This document shows, piece by piece, positions 15,414 to 23,237 of a stretch of DNA of 40,386 nt. Where the stretch lies: contig NZ_JACAKB010000028.1 in NCBI RefSeq assembly GCF_030326305.1, positions 1 through 40,386 on the forward strand, read 5' to 3'. The position numbers and the translations under genes are program-made. The stretch comes from Myroides odoratimimus (GTDB taxonomy: Bacteria; Bacteroidota; Bacteroidia; Flavobacteriales; Flavobacteriaceae). Within the stretch, counting starts at the first letter, position 1. Every line of letters begins with the position of its first letter. The notes beneath the pieces are model-generated. The model worked only from the letters and a program-made list of their open reading frames with translations, was not told the DNA's origin and did not search any database.

Positions 15414-15611
15414 AGTTTGCAAGTTAACTTATTCTCTTCTCTAAGTTTAGTTGATACAGATAGTTTATGAATATTCATGTATATAAGCAAAAAGAGGAAG
15501 TATGATATTGTTATTTATTGTCAGTATGAGAAGAACTCTATTTTTTTAGGTTTTTTAGTATTAATTAGTGAGGCATTTTTAGGGGGATAAGGCAGATAGA
15601 AGGCCAAAAAA

Positions 15612-15636
15612 AAGGACAATCCGTCAGATTGTCCTT
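15612..15636 (-). terminator. Terminator of endonuclease paralogue 3
   Basis: A perfect 10-bp stem AAGGACAATC (15612-15621) with 15627-15636, followed by a run of T on the minus strand (A tract 15606-15613). Confidence 0.85.
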
Positions 15637-15659
15637 ATAATGTATCTAAAATTGTAAAG

Positions 15660-16613
15660 TTACTTTTTTGCCCAATGATTTTTTGCTTCTGGGCCACCCC
15701 AGATTTGAGTGGCTAGATACGGATTGTCTATAAAAGGGTTTCTATTTCCCTGAGCATATTTATTCTTTGTGTTAGCATGATACTCATTTCTATATTTCTC
15801 GATTTCAGAGACAGGATCTTCAGCATTCCATTCTAGCAATAGATTAATCATATTTGGATCTATTTTATTAGAAGTGCCTACTACTACACCAGCATTTCTT
15901 CCATTATTTCCTTTAGGAGTATACTTAGGGATACATCTATTCTCATAACGGATATACATATACATCATCATACGTGCCACATCTCCTTTCCATTCATCGC
16001 CAGGATACCAGTAATCTCCTATTAGCTTAGAAGGGCCACTACCTTGTGCAAATGGTTTATTTCCTCTAATACTATTCCATTTCACATCTGCAGCTCTTAG
16101 ATGATGTGCATCTGCTCCTGGGCCAGCTTCGTTTAGATTAGGGGTACCTAGTGATTTAGCATAAGTGTGTTCTCTGTTCCATTGTCCTTGTCCACCACCA
16201 TTACTCTGTTTACCTCTAGTATATGCTGTGGTTCCTGATCGCACTCCTTTATGACCATATAATAGATATACTTCATTACCTTCAGGTGTTAGGTCAGTTG
16301 CTTTGGTAGCTTCCCATATTTCTTTATAGCTTAATTCTCTTACGTGTTGACGAGTGCTTAGTTCTGTTAGCTCTTGTTTTAGCGCTAGACCTGTTTTAGT
16401 GAAATCTACTCCTTGGTAATAGTCTTGTTCAGACTCAGGAATAGAGAAAATACCAATGGTAGTAGCCTTACCGTTTTCAGTGGCTTTAACATCAGTAGTA
16501 AGGACTTCTCCTGTTGAGTAAATAGGGGTAAAGTCTGTATTACTCTTTTTATCACATGCACCTAGCGTAAGTACTAAAAGAGATATTGAGGCTATAAGGA
16601 AGTTGGTTTTCAT
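15660..16613 (-). CDS. Endonuclease I-family lipoprotein, paralogue 3
   Basis: A 317-residue lipoprotein with lipobox LGAC (C20) followed by DKKSNTDF. The nuclease domain has WNREH (145-149), DAHHLR (168-173) and GDVARMMMYMYIRY, as in the other two. Before the domain all three share a segment of the form IPxxxxxYYxxxDFTKxGxxLKxxL, and all end with a WxGPxxxNxW motif. Its N-terminal linker differs from paralogues 1 and 2, so it is the more distant copy. Predicted role: extracytoplasmic nuclease. Its start lies only 33 bases beyond the terminator of the upstream methyltransferase gene, leaving little room for a promoter; some read-through is possible. Confidence 0.9.
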   Translation of the reverse strand: MKTNFLIASISLLVLTLGACDKKSNTDFTPIYSTGEVLTTDVKATENGKATTIGIFSIPESEQDYYQGVDFTKTGLALKQELTELSTRQHVRELSYKEIWEATKATDLTPEGNEVYLLYGHKGVRSGTTAYTRGKQSNGGGQGQWNREHTYAKSLGTPNLNEAGPGADAHHLRAADVKWNSIRGNKPFAQGSGPSKLIGDYWYPGDEWKGDVARMMMYMYIRYENRCIPKYTPKGNNGRNAGVVVGTSNKIDPNMINLLLEWNAEDPVSEIEKYRNEYHANTKNKYAQGNRNPFIDNPYLATQIWGGPEAKNHWAKK

Positions 16614-16645
16614 ACGTCAGAAATATCAAAAGGAGTATATAAGTA

Positions 16646-16676
16646 AAAAGCCTGTTTTAAGGTAAAACAGGCTTTT
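16646..16676 (-). terminator. Terminator of the RNA methyltransferase gene
   Basis: A perfect 13-bp stem AAAAGCCTGTTTT (16646-16658) with 16664-16676, 5-base loop, T tract on the minus strand. Confidence 0.85.
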
Positions 16677-16689
16677 GTTATCGATAGGT

Positions 16690-17901
16690 TTATTTTTTCT
16701 CTAATAAAGCCATATAGAATCCGTCAAAACCAGACTCACTAGATAGAATTTTATGATCTTCGATCAGTTTAAAGTCTTTACCAGCATCTGATTTTAAGAA
16801 CTTTTCTATCTGTAGTTCATTTTCAGAAGGAAGAATAGAGCAGGTAGCATATACCATCTTACCACCAGCTTTAAGTATCTTAGAATAATCTTGTAATACT
16901 TGCTCCTGTACTTGCTTAATTTCTTCTACGAACTCAGGTCTAAGCTTCCACTTGCTATCAGGGTTTCTTTTTAATACTCCTAATCCACTACATGGTGCAT
17001 CTATTAATAGACGATCAGCCTTGTCATGTAGTTTTTTAATCGTTTTAGTACCTTCTATGATTCTGTACTCTATATTAAAAGCTCCGTTTCGTTTAGCTCT
17101 GATCTTTAGTTGCTTTTGTTTGCTCTCATAGATATCCATTGCTATGATTTGTCCTTTGTTCTCCATAAGAGAAGCTAAGTGTAGTGTCTTACCACCTGCA
17201 CCAGCACATGTATCTACTACACGCATTCCAGGTTTTACATCTAACAATCTAGCTACTAACTGTGAAGAAGCATCTTGTACCTCAAATAATCCTTCTTTAA
17301 AAGCATCTGTCATAAATACATTCGCTCTTTCCTTAAGAATTAATGCATCAGGATATTCTTCTGGTAAGATAGTCTCTATATCTAGATCCATCAGAATACC
17401 ATATAGTTTTTGTCTAGTTGTTTTTAAGGTATTCACACGTAAGATCACGCTAGCTTGTTTATTCTGAGCAGCAAGTTCTTTTGTCCATTTTTCTTCACCT
17501 AATTCTTTCACACCTAGTTCATCCATCCAGTCAGGAATAGACTCTCTGAACTTACGTGTTTTATTTAATTCGTCGAATCTACCTTTGATACGTCTTGCAG
17601 GTGTGTTTTCGAAGTATTTCCAGTCTGGTAATGTATAACCTCTAAGTACAGCCCAAACAGCGAATATTCTCCAAGCGTCATCTCTGTTTATAGGGTCTTT
17701 TACTTCTGCTATTTCAGCATATAGTCTTCTCCATCTTACGATTTCATAGATAGTCTCAGCTACGAATTTTCTATCAGCGCTTCCCCAGCGTTTATCTTTT
17801 TTCAAGGCTCTAGCTACCATTTTATCTGCATACTCACCATCGTTGAATATAGCTAAAATAGAGTCTATAACTGTAAATACAAGGTTTCTGTGTAATCTCA
17901 T
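16690..17901 (-). CDS. RsmB/NOL1-NOP2-sun family RNA cytosine-C5 methyltransferase
   Basis: A 403-residue protein from the ATG at 17901; the 9 codons upstream (MGYFIYNII) overlap a terminator hairpin and were excluded. An N-terminal helical NusB-like region (~1-130) is followed by a Rossmann SAM-binding domain. Motif I is VVDTCAGAGGKT (about 228-239). The two family cysteines are C304 in DAPCSGLG and C354 in YATCSILP; they form the covalent intermediate and release the product in m5C methyltransferases. The likely substrate is rRNA, as for RsmB (16S C967), but RlmI or tRNA specificities cannot be excluded. It is on the same strand as the sigma-factor module upstream but is separated from it by the hairpin at 17922-17951. 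Confidence 0.88.
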   Translation of the reverse strand: MRLHRNLVFTVIDSILAIFNDGEYADKMVARALKKDKRWGSADRKFVAETIYEIVRWRRLYAEIAEVKDPINRDDAWRIFAVWAVLRGYTLPDWKYFENTPARRIKGRFDELNKTRKFRESIPDWMDELGVKELGEEKWTKELAAQNKQASVILRVNTLKTTRQKLYGILMDLDIETILPEEYPDALILKERANVFMTDAFKEGLFEVQDASSQLVARLLDVKPGMRVVDTCAGAGGKTLHLASLMENKGQIIAMDIYESKQKQLKIRAKRNGAFNIEYRIIEGTKTIKKLHDKADRLLIDAPCSGLGVLKRNPDSKWKLRPEFVEEIKQVQEQVLQDYSKILKAGGKMVYATCSILPSENELQIEKFLKSDAGKDFKLIEDHKILSSESGFDGFYMALLEKK

Positions 17902-17921
17902 TATTATATTATATATAAAAT

Positions 17922-17951
17922 AGCCCACAAATATACGTTGATTTGTGGGCT
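17922..17951 (-). terminator. Terminator of the ECF sigma module
   Basis: A perfect 11-bp stem AGCCCACAAAT (17922-17932) with 17941-17951 and 8-base loop. The T-rich tail on the minus strand is interrupted, so termination may be partial. It overlaps the leader of the methyltransferase gene. Confidence 0.7.
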
Positions 17952-17990
17952 TTATAGGTATGGATTAGTATTATTTTAAGTTAAAGAGAA

Positions 17991-18434
17991 TTACTTCTTG
18001 TCTTTATACTTTTTTAAGAGTTGACGGTTAAAGTCGTCTTCTGCCTTTTTTAGAACAAGAATTTTCTTTTCACCTATGATCTTTTTAGTGTCTTCTACAA
18101 ACTTGATTCGAGCAGAAGAATAAGACTCTTCGAAGTCTATTAATTCCTGTACTTTCTTAATCGCTTCTTTATCACTTAGTTTGTTTAAGTCTTGTATATC
18201 TGCGTTTTTGATGTATTTAAATACATTAGTATGTCGTAGTTCTGACATCTTCTTATCATAAGCGATGTAGATAGGTAAGAACTTTTCAGCTTGTTCGCTG
18301 CTCAAATTTAATTCAGCTGTAATATGAGCAACTTTTAATGATCTAATCTGATCATGTTTGTCTTGTGCATAAGTAGTTACACTAAACATAAGCACCATTA
18401 AAATACTTAATAATTGTTTCATTGTATTATTCAT
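17991..18434 (-). CDS. Small exported helical protein (Spy/CpxP-like), third gene of the sigma module
   Basis: A 147-residue protein. Start ATG at 18434 overlaps the end of the upstream gene by 8 bases; ATG at 18422 (MKQLLSILMVLMF) would leave a 4-base gap and gives a cleaner signal peptide ending TTYAQ. The mature part is a charged, mostly helical protein of ~125 residues with an LNLSSEQAEKFLPIY segment, similar in pattern to periplasmic Spy/CpxP-like proteins, whose family often has 'LTxEQ' near the start. Two genes upstream lies an ECF sigma factor, so a role in sensing or repairing envelope stress is plausible but inferred. No catalytic motif is visible. It is the last gene before the hairpin at 17922. 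Confidence 0.75.
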   Translation of the reverse strand: MNNTMKQLLSILMVLMFSVTTYAQDKHDQIRSLKVAHITAELNLSSEQAEKFLPIYIAYDKKMSELRHTNVFKYIKNADIQDLNKLSDKEAIKKVQELIDFEESYSSARIKFVEDTKKIIGEKKILVLKKAEDDFNRQLLKKYKDKK

Positions 18435-18840
18435 TTAAGTAATACTCGATGTCAATATGTGATAACACATAATGATCTATTTGGGATTGTTTTATTTCTA
18501 TATTGTCTTTTAGGTCATTGAAGTCTTCTTCATCTAATGCATTGATAATATCATTGTTTAAAGAGAAACTTTGATTGTATTCTAAGTAATTCTCTATACT
18601 ATCCTTATTTAAGGAATTAGAATCTGGAGAAAAGAAGAACTTTATACCAAACAGCAATGCAATAGCCGCTGCTGCGGTGGTCCAAATATAACGGTTTTTA
18701 TACAGAGGTACTATTTTAGGAGTAGGGGTGATAGAAGAGTCAATATTAGCTAATACTCTACTCTCTAGATTAGCAAAGTAGTCTTCAGGTACTTTAAAAG
18801 TATCTTTAGGATCTTTCGTATTTAAATATTTATTGTCCAT
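18427..18840 (-). CDS. Membrane protein of the sigma module, possible anti-sigma factor
   Basis: A 137-residue protein with one transmembrane helix (about residues 50-67, TTAAAAIALLFGIKFFF), a cytoplasmic N-terminal part beginning MDNKYLNTKDPKDTFKVPED, and an acidic C-terminal part of ~65 residues. No zinc-binding HxxxCxxC anti-sigma motif is present. Its position directly after the ECF sigma gene (43-base gap) and its single-span topology suggest that it restrains or senses for the sigma factor, but similarity to a known anti-sigma family cannot be shown by eye. It overlaps or nearly touches the next gene, so translation of the two is probably coupled. Confidence 0.7.
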   Translation of the reverse strand: MDNKYLNTKDPKDTFKVPEDYFANLESRVLANIDSSITPTPKIVPLYKNRYIWTTAAAAIALLFGIKFFFSPDSNSLNKDSIENYLEYNQSFSLNNDIINALDEEDFNDLKDNIEIKQSQIDHYVLSHIDIEYYLNE

Positions 18841-18883
18841 ATTCTTCTCCTTTATTAGTTAGACGATTAAAAAGTACAAAGGT

Positions 18884-19426
18884 TTAATTTGACTTTATAA
18901 AAAGTTCTATTTTCTTTACTGCGTGATGATAAGAAGCTTTTAGTGCTCCTACACTAGTCTCTAAAATTTCTGATATAGTCTGGTAGTCTAGATCTTCATA
19001 GTATTTCATCTTGAAGACGAGTTGTTGTTTTTGAGGTAATGACGCTATTGCCTTTTGTAATATGAGTTCTGCTTCATCACCATCGAATAGGCTGTCTGCC
19101 TCCAGCTGATTGACTAGATACTCATTTAGCTCATCATCTTCTAGTTGCATTTTTCTACTTTTTGACTTTAGAAAATCTAGTGCTTGATTAGTCGCTATTC
19201 TATGCATCCATGAGAACAATTGACTATTACCTTTAAAGGTATCTATGTTTTGGTAGATTTTTATAAAAACTTCTTGTAGCACATCATCAGTGTCATCGTG
19301 ATTTAACACTATAGTACGGATATGCATATACAAGCGCTGCTGATAGAGGCTTAGTAATTCACGAAATGCTTCATGCTTTGTGTCGTTATTTTGTAATCGA
19401 TGTAAGAGTGAAATTTCGTCTGACAA
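18884..19426 (-). CDS. ECF-type RNA polymerase sigma factor (TTG start)
   Basis: A 180-residue sigma-70 family protein. Region 2 (about 25-90) holds DDTDDVLQEVFIKIYQNI and FSWMHRIATNQALDFL, the -10-binding and core-binding parts. Region 4 (about 125-175) holds LPQKQQLVFKMKYYEDLDYQTISEIL, then SVGALKASYHHAVKKIE, the -35-binding helix-turn-helix. Regions 1 and 3 are absent, as in all ECF factors. The start appears to be TTG at 19426: the nearest in-frame ATG is inside region 2 (residue 34), and no ATG is found upstream in frame nearby. A TTG start may keep expression low. It is the first gene of a three-gene unit with the membrane protein and the exported protein. Confidence 0.9.
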   Translation of the reverse strand: MSDEISLLHRLQNNDTKHEAFRELLSLYQQRLYMHIRTIVLNHDDTDDVLQEVFIKIYQNIDTFKGNSQLFSWMHRIATNQALDFLKSKSRKMQLEDDELNEYLVNQLEADSLFDGDEAELILQKAIASLPQKQQLVFKMKYYEDLDYQTISEILETSVGALKASYHHAVKKIELFIKSN

Positions 19427-19508
19427 GAGTTTTAATATTTTATAGTTTGTTTTTTGGATGTGAGAAGTAAATGTAGATAAATAAAGTCAGTATATTGATA
19501 TAAAGGAT

Positions 19509-19516
19509 TATTTTTG
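19509..19516 (+). promoter_or_regulatory. Probable -7 box of the HAD hydrolase gene
   Basis: TATTTTTG, a full match to TAnnTTTG, 10 bases before the ATG at 19527; the mRNA leader would be very short. No TTG is seen at the expected distance. Confidence 0.45.
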
Positions 19517-19526
19517 TCAGAAAAAA

Positions 19527-20183
19527 ATGATCAAGACGGTTATATTTGATATGGACGGGGTGATTGTAGATACTGAGCCAGTACACCGTTACGCATATCA
19601 CAGTCACTTTAAAGAATTGGGAATAGAAGTTTCAGAACACGTATATAATTCCTTTACAGGGCACTCTACTAAGAATACGTATGAGCGCATAAAAGAAATA
19701 TATGGTGTAGAAGGTAATATTCCGGATATGGTATTGAGAAAAAGAGCGTTGTTTAACGAATCTTTTGATACCAAGCCTGATCTAGAATTAATAGATGGTG
19801 TACGCGACTTGATAGAAGGGTTACATGCTAGAGGGATAGAACTTATCGTAGGATCATCAGCATCTAAGAGTACGATAGATAGAGTGTTCACTCGTTTTGG
19901 GCTGTATCCGTTCTTTACACATATCGTAAGTGGAGAAGATCTGCCTAAGTCTAAGCCAGACCCAGCTATATTCTTAAAGGCAGCATCATTAGCTAAGTAC
20001 AGTGATAAGGATAACTGTATCGTGATAGAAGATAGTACTAATGGTATCAAGGCAGCTAATGCAGCAGGTATTAAGGTAATAGGATATAAGAGTGCTAACT
20101 CTAAACAACAAGACTATACAGGGGCTAACTATATCGTACACGATTTTACGACGATAGATGCAGACTATATCATCCAGCTCTAA
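19527..20183 (+). CDS. HAD-superfamily hydrolase, beta-phosphoglucomutase/phosphatase type
   Basis: A 218-residue cytoplasmic enzyme. Motif I is FDMDGVIVD with nucleophile D8 and acid/base D10; motif II is IVGSSASK; motif III is the lysine of LPKSKPDP; motif IV is IEDSTNGIKAA. A helical cap (about 16-85) lies between motif I and the core, the C1 cap typical of beta-phosphoglucomutase and phosphoglycolate-phosphatase relatives. The substrate is probably a small phosphorylated sugar or related compound, but cap residues do not allow a choice between mutase and phosphatase. It is divergent from the ECF sigma gene, with a 100-base gap, and stands alone. Confidence 0.88.
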   Translation: MIKTVIFDMDGVIVDTEPVHRYAYHSHFKELGIEVSEHVYNSFTGHSTKNTYERIKEIYGVEGNIPDMVLRKRALFNESFDTKPDLELIDGVRDLIEGLHARGIELIVGSSASKSTIDRVFTRFGLYPFFTHIVSGEDLPKSKPDPAIFLKAASLAKYSDKDNCIVIEDSTNGIKAANAAGIKVIGYKSANSKQQDYTGANYIVHDFTTIDADYIIQL

Positions 20184-20284
20184 GGTAGAGTAGATAAAAA
20201 GTAGTTAAGAAAAAATATAATGATTTAGGAATGTAAAGGCGTTTAATTTGACTTTCTTTTATTTTTATAATGGATAGAAATTAT

Positions 20285-20292
20285 TAACTTTG
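20285..20292 (+). promoter_or_regulatory. Probable -7 box of the TPR membrane protein gene
   Basis: TAACTTTG matches TAnnTTTG, 30 bases before the ATG; the upstream element at 19 bases is TTT. Confidence 0.5.
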
Positions 20293-20322
20293 CGTTCTTT
20301 ATAATAAAAGCTTATTAAGTAG

Positions 20323-20838
20323 ATGTTTCATAGATATATTAAATTAGGTATCGCTGCGGTATTATTCGCAGTATCAGTTTGGCAATTCGTAGAAGGTAAT
20401 ATTGGTAACGGTATTTTCTTATTGTTCCTTATTTCATTAGTAATATTACTTTACTATAAAAATGAGTTTATCTTATTAGCTTTCTTAAAATTGAGAAAAC
20501 AAGATTTTGACGGTGCCCAAAAATGGTTGAATAAAATCAAGAATCCTGAGACAGCATTAGTGCGTAAGCAGAATGGATATTATAACTACTTAATGGGAAT
20601 CATGACTTCTCAGACTAACTTAAATGCTTCAGAGAAGTATATGAAGAAGGCTGTAGAGCTTGGACTAAACATGGATCAAGATTTAGCAATGGCTAAACTT
20701 CAGCTAGCAGGTATCGCAATGACGAAGAGACGTAAGCTAGAAGCTACTAAACTTCTAAGTGAAGCACAGAAGCTTGATAAACAAGGGATGTTAAAAGACC
20801 AAATCAAAATGATGAAAGAACAAATGAAGAGATTCTAA
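20323..20838 (+). CDS. Small membrane protein with TPR-like repeats
   Basis: A 171-residue protein with two transmembrane helices (about 5-20 and 26-46) and a soluble C-terminal part of ~120 residues made of helical pairs. Segments such as ALVRKQNGYYNYLMGIM, NASEKYMKKAVELGL and AKLQLAGIAMTKRRKLEATKLLSEA follow the tetratricopeptide pattern, about two to three repeats. Such proteins usually hold partner proteins at the membrane; no partner is suggested by the neighbours, which are a HAD hydrolase gene and a convergent prfC. It has no catalytic motif. The function is unknown. Confidence 0.8.
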   Translation: MFHRYIKLGIAAVLFAVSVWQFVEGNIGNGIFLLFLISLVILLYYKNEFILLAFLKLRKQDFDGAQKWLNKIKNPETALVRKQNGYYNYLMGIMTSQTNLNASEKYMKKAVELGLNMDQDLAMAKLQLAGIAMTKRRKLEATKLLSEAQKLDKQGMLKDQIKMMKEQMKRF

Positions 20839-20861
20839 TCTTAGATTTTGTTAAAGATATA

Positions 20862-20889
20862 GAAAGCTACACTTAGGTGTGGCTTTTTT
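20862..20889 (+). terminator. Terminator of the TPR membrane protein gene
   Basis: An 8-bp stem AGCTACAC / GTGTGGCT (one T-G pair) with a 4-base loop, followed by seven T. Confidence 0.85.
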
Positions 20890-20906
20890 TGTATCTCAGT
20901 CGATTT

Positions 20907-20950
20907 GAGTCCGTAGTGAGTCCGTTATGAGTCTGTAGTGACTCTGTTTT
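20907..20950. repeat. 11-bp degenerate tandem repeat (four units)
   Basis: Four consecutive 11-base units: GAGTCCGTAGT, GAGTCCGTTAT, GAGTCTGTAGT, GACTCTGTTTT. They lie in the 415-base gap between convergent genes. Apart from these and the two terminators the gap shows nothing that I recognise. Confidence 0.7.
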
Positions 20951-21202
20951 ATAGACAGTTTTATCGGAGTGACTATATACTTAGACTAGATAGAGTGTGT
21001 ATTTGTTCCGATGGAGAGTGAGAGAGAGGTGAATGGTGGTAGAAGTGATGGATATTAGTTTGTACGTATGTATGTAAATCCGAAGTGTTAAAAATGTGAT
21101 TAGCTAGTGTATGAAAGATATCAAAAAGTCAGAACATAGTTTTTAGTATTCAGATGCTTACCTCTTGTTTTGACTTTCTAAATAAAGATAGAACTATAAA
21201 AA

Positions 21203-21235
21203 AAATCGCTTAAGATTATCTCTTAAGCGATTTTA
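21203..21235 (-). terminator. Terminator of prfC
   Basis: A perfect 14-bp stem AAAATCGCTTAAGA (21203-21216) with 21222-21235, T tract on the minus strand, 18 bases after the prfC stop. Confidence 0.88.
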
Positions 21236-21253
21236 TATTTTATAGTATATTGA

Positions 21254-22846
21254 CTATTTAATCTCTTCTGATGTGAATGCTAGTTTCACAGTAGGGAATT
21301 TACTTTGTGTCATTTGGATAGAGAATTCACTATCTGCTAAGAACACTAGTTGTCCTGATTTATCAAAAGCTAGGAACTTCTGCTTAATACGTTTGAATTC
21401 TTTGAACTCTTCGTTTTTAGGATCTTCTGGACGTACCCAACATGCTTTATAAGCAGGGAAGTTCTCATACGTACATTTAGCTCCGTATTCGTGCTCTAAA
21501 CGGTATTGGATAACCTCGTACTGAAGGGCTCCTACAGTACCGATTACTTTACGACCATTCATCTCTAGGGTGAATAACTGTGCTACCCCTTCGTCCATTA
21601 ACTGATCGATACCTTTCTCTAATTGTTTAGACTTAAGTGGATCAGCGTTGTTGATATAACGGAAGTGCTCAGGCGAGAAACTTGGTATACCTGTGAACTG
21701 CATGATTTCTCCTTCAGTTAGTGTGTCTCCGATCTTAAAGTTACCAGTATCGTGTAACCCTACGATATCTCCAGCATAAGATACATCTACGATTTCTTTT
21801 TTCTCAGCGAAGAAAGCATTCGGGCTAGAGAACTTAAGTTTCTTCCCTTGTCTTACGTGTAAGTAAGGAGTATTTCTCTCAAATGTACCAGATACAATCT
21901 TGATAAATGCTAGACGGTCTCTGTGTTTAGGGTCCATGTTAGCATGGATCTTAAATACAAATCCTGAGAACGTATTTTCTTTTGGCTCTACTACTCTTGT
22001 ACTAGATTCTTTAGCACGAGGAGAAGGAGCGATTTGGATAAAACAATCTAATAGCTCACGTACCCCAAAGTTGTTTAACGCAGAACCAAAGAATACAGGT
22101 TGTAGGTTACCACTGATATATTCTTCTCTGTCAAATTCTGGATAAATACCTTCTATGATTTCTAGTTCATCACGTAGGTTATTAGCAGATTTTTCACCTA
22201 CTAATTTGTCTAATTCAGGAGAAGCTAAGTCAGAGATATTGATTGTTTCTTCAATGTTCTTACGGCTATCTTCACTGAATAAGTTGATATTCTTTTCCCA
22301 GATATTGTAGATACCTTTAAAGTCATACCCCATACCGATAGGGAAACTTAAAGGAGTAACTTTTAGTTGAAGTTTTTGTTCTACTTCATCCATTAGTTCA
22401 AAAGCATCACGTCCTTCACGGTCAAGTTTGTTAATGAATACGATCATTGGGATGTTACGCATTCTACATACTTCTACAAGCTTCTCAGTCTGTTCCTCAA
22501 CCCCTTTAGCTACGTCGATTACTACGATAACACTGTCTACTGCAGTCAGTGTTCTGAATGTATCTTCTGCGAAGTCCTTGTGACCAGGTGTATCTAGAAT
22601 ATTAATCTTTTTGTCTTTATAATTAAATGCAAGAACCGAAGTTGCAACAGAAATACCACGTTGGCGTTCAATCTCCATAAAATCGGAAGTAGCTCCTTTT
22701 TTAATCTTGTTGTTTTTTACTGCACCAGCTTCTTGAATAGCTCCACCAAAAAGTAGTAACTTTTCAGTTAATGTTGTCTTACCAGCATCAGGGTGAGCAA
22801 TTACACCAAATGTACGTCTACGATCTATTTCCTTTAAAAAACTCAT
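21254..22846 (-). CDS. prfC: Peptide chain release factor 3
   Basis: A 530-residue translational GTPase that removes RF1 or RF2 from the ribosome after termination. The start ATG at 22846 gives MSFLKEIDRRRTFGVIAHP, as in other RF3 proteins; the 57 codons open upstream cross the promoter and were rejected. G1 is AHPDAGKT (17-24), G3 is ILDTPGHKDFAED and G4 is INKLDREG. Domain II and the C-terminal RF3-specific domain (MNGRKVIGTVGALQYEV region) are present, and the length matches the family (~529). It is a single gene with its own terminator. Confidence 0.95.
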   Translation of the reverse strand: MSFLKEIDRRRTFGVIAHPDAGKTTLTEKLLLFGGAIQEAGAVKNNKIKKGATSDFMEIERQRGISVATSVLAFNYKDKKINILDTPGHKDFAEDTFRTLTAVDSVIVVIDVAKGVEEQTEKLVEVCRMRNIPMIVFINKLDREGRDAFELMDEVEQKLQLKVTPLSFPIGMGYDFKGIYNIWEKNINLFSEDSRKNIEETINISDLASPELDKLVGEKSANNLRDELEIIEGIYPEFDREEYISGNLQPVFFGSALNNFGVRELLDCFIQIAPSPRAKESSTRVVEPKENTFSGFVFKIHANMDPKHRDRLAFIKIVSGTFERNTPYLHVRQGKKLKFSSPNAFFAEKKEIVDVSYAGDIVGLHDTGNFKIGDTLTEGEIMQFTGIPSFSPEHFRYINNADPLKSKQLEKGIDQLMDEGVAQLFTLEMNGRKVIGTVGALQYEVIQYRLEHEYGAKCTYENFPAYKACWVRPEDPKNEEFKEFKRIKQKFLAFDKSGQLVFLADSEFSIQMTQSKFPTVKLAFTSEEIK

Positions 22847-22865
22847 TATTAAAAAATTTAAGGTA

Positions 22866-22873
22866 CAAAAGTA
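22866..22873 (-). promoter_or_regulatory. Probable -7 box of prfC
   Basis: TACTTTTG on the minus strand matches TAnnTTTG, 20 bases before the ATG. This supports the shorter start. The remaining gap up to 23200 contains no gene that I can see. Confidence 0.55.
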
Positions 22874-23200
22874 CTTATATTTTGCGGAATTAAAAGTTGT
22901 TTTTTGGAGAATGATGCATACATTTAGTTGGTATCTAATCCTTATACGAGCTAGTAGTGATGGGGTATGCGTAAATAGTGCAATGAATAAAGAGAGTCGA
23001 GCTACTGTGAAATACAATATTTAGATAGGAAAGGAGTTATCCTTTATGTAAAATAATTACATAATTATTATCAATACTTCGTTAACTAGTGTATGTACTT
23101 TAGTAAAGATTTGTATTATTGTGTGTTGGAATTTAAAAGGAGTGGAGGCAGAATTATAAAGTAACTTATCTAAGGTTATAAAACTTTATTTTAAAATAAG

Positions 23201-23208
23201 TATTTTTG
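23201..23208 (+). promoter_or_regulatory. Probable -7 box of the lipoprotein-surA operon
   Basis: TATTTTTG matches TAnnTTTG, 30 bases before the ATG at 23238; no clear upstream TTG at 19 bases. Confidence 0.5.
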
Positions 23209-23237
23209 GGAATTAGTTTCATAAATAGAAATAGTAT

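Noticed and set aside
19604-20050. 148-codon open frame on the minus strand
   Set aside because: Antisense to the HAD hydrolase gene, low-complexity Ser/Leu composition, no recognisable motif.
20907-20950. CRISPR or iteron origin
   Set aside because: Units are too short and degenerate, with no spacers and no replication gene nearby.
22847-23017. 57 extra codons at the start of prfC
   Set aside because: They cross the TACTTTTG promoter box, and RF3 proteins begin at the MSFLKEIDRRRTF-type sequence.
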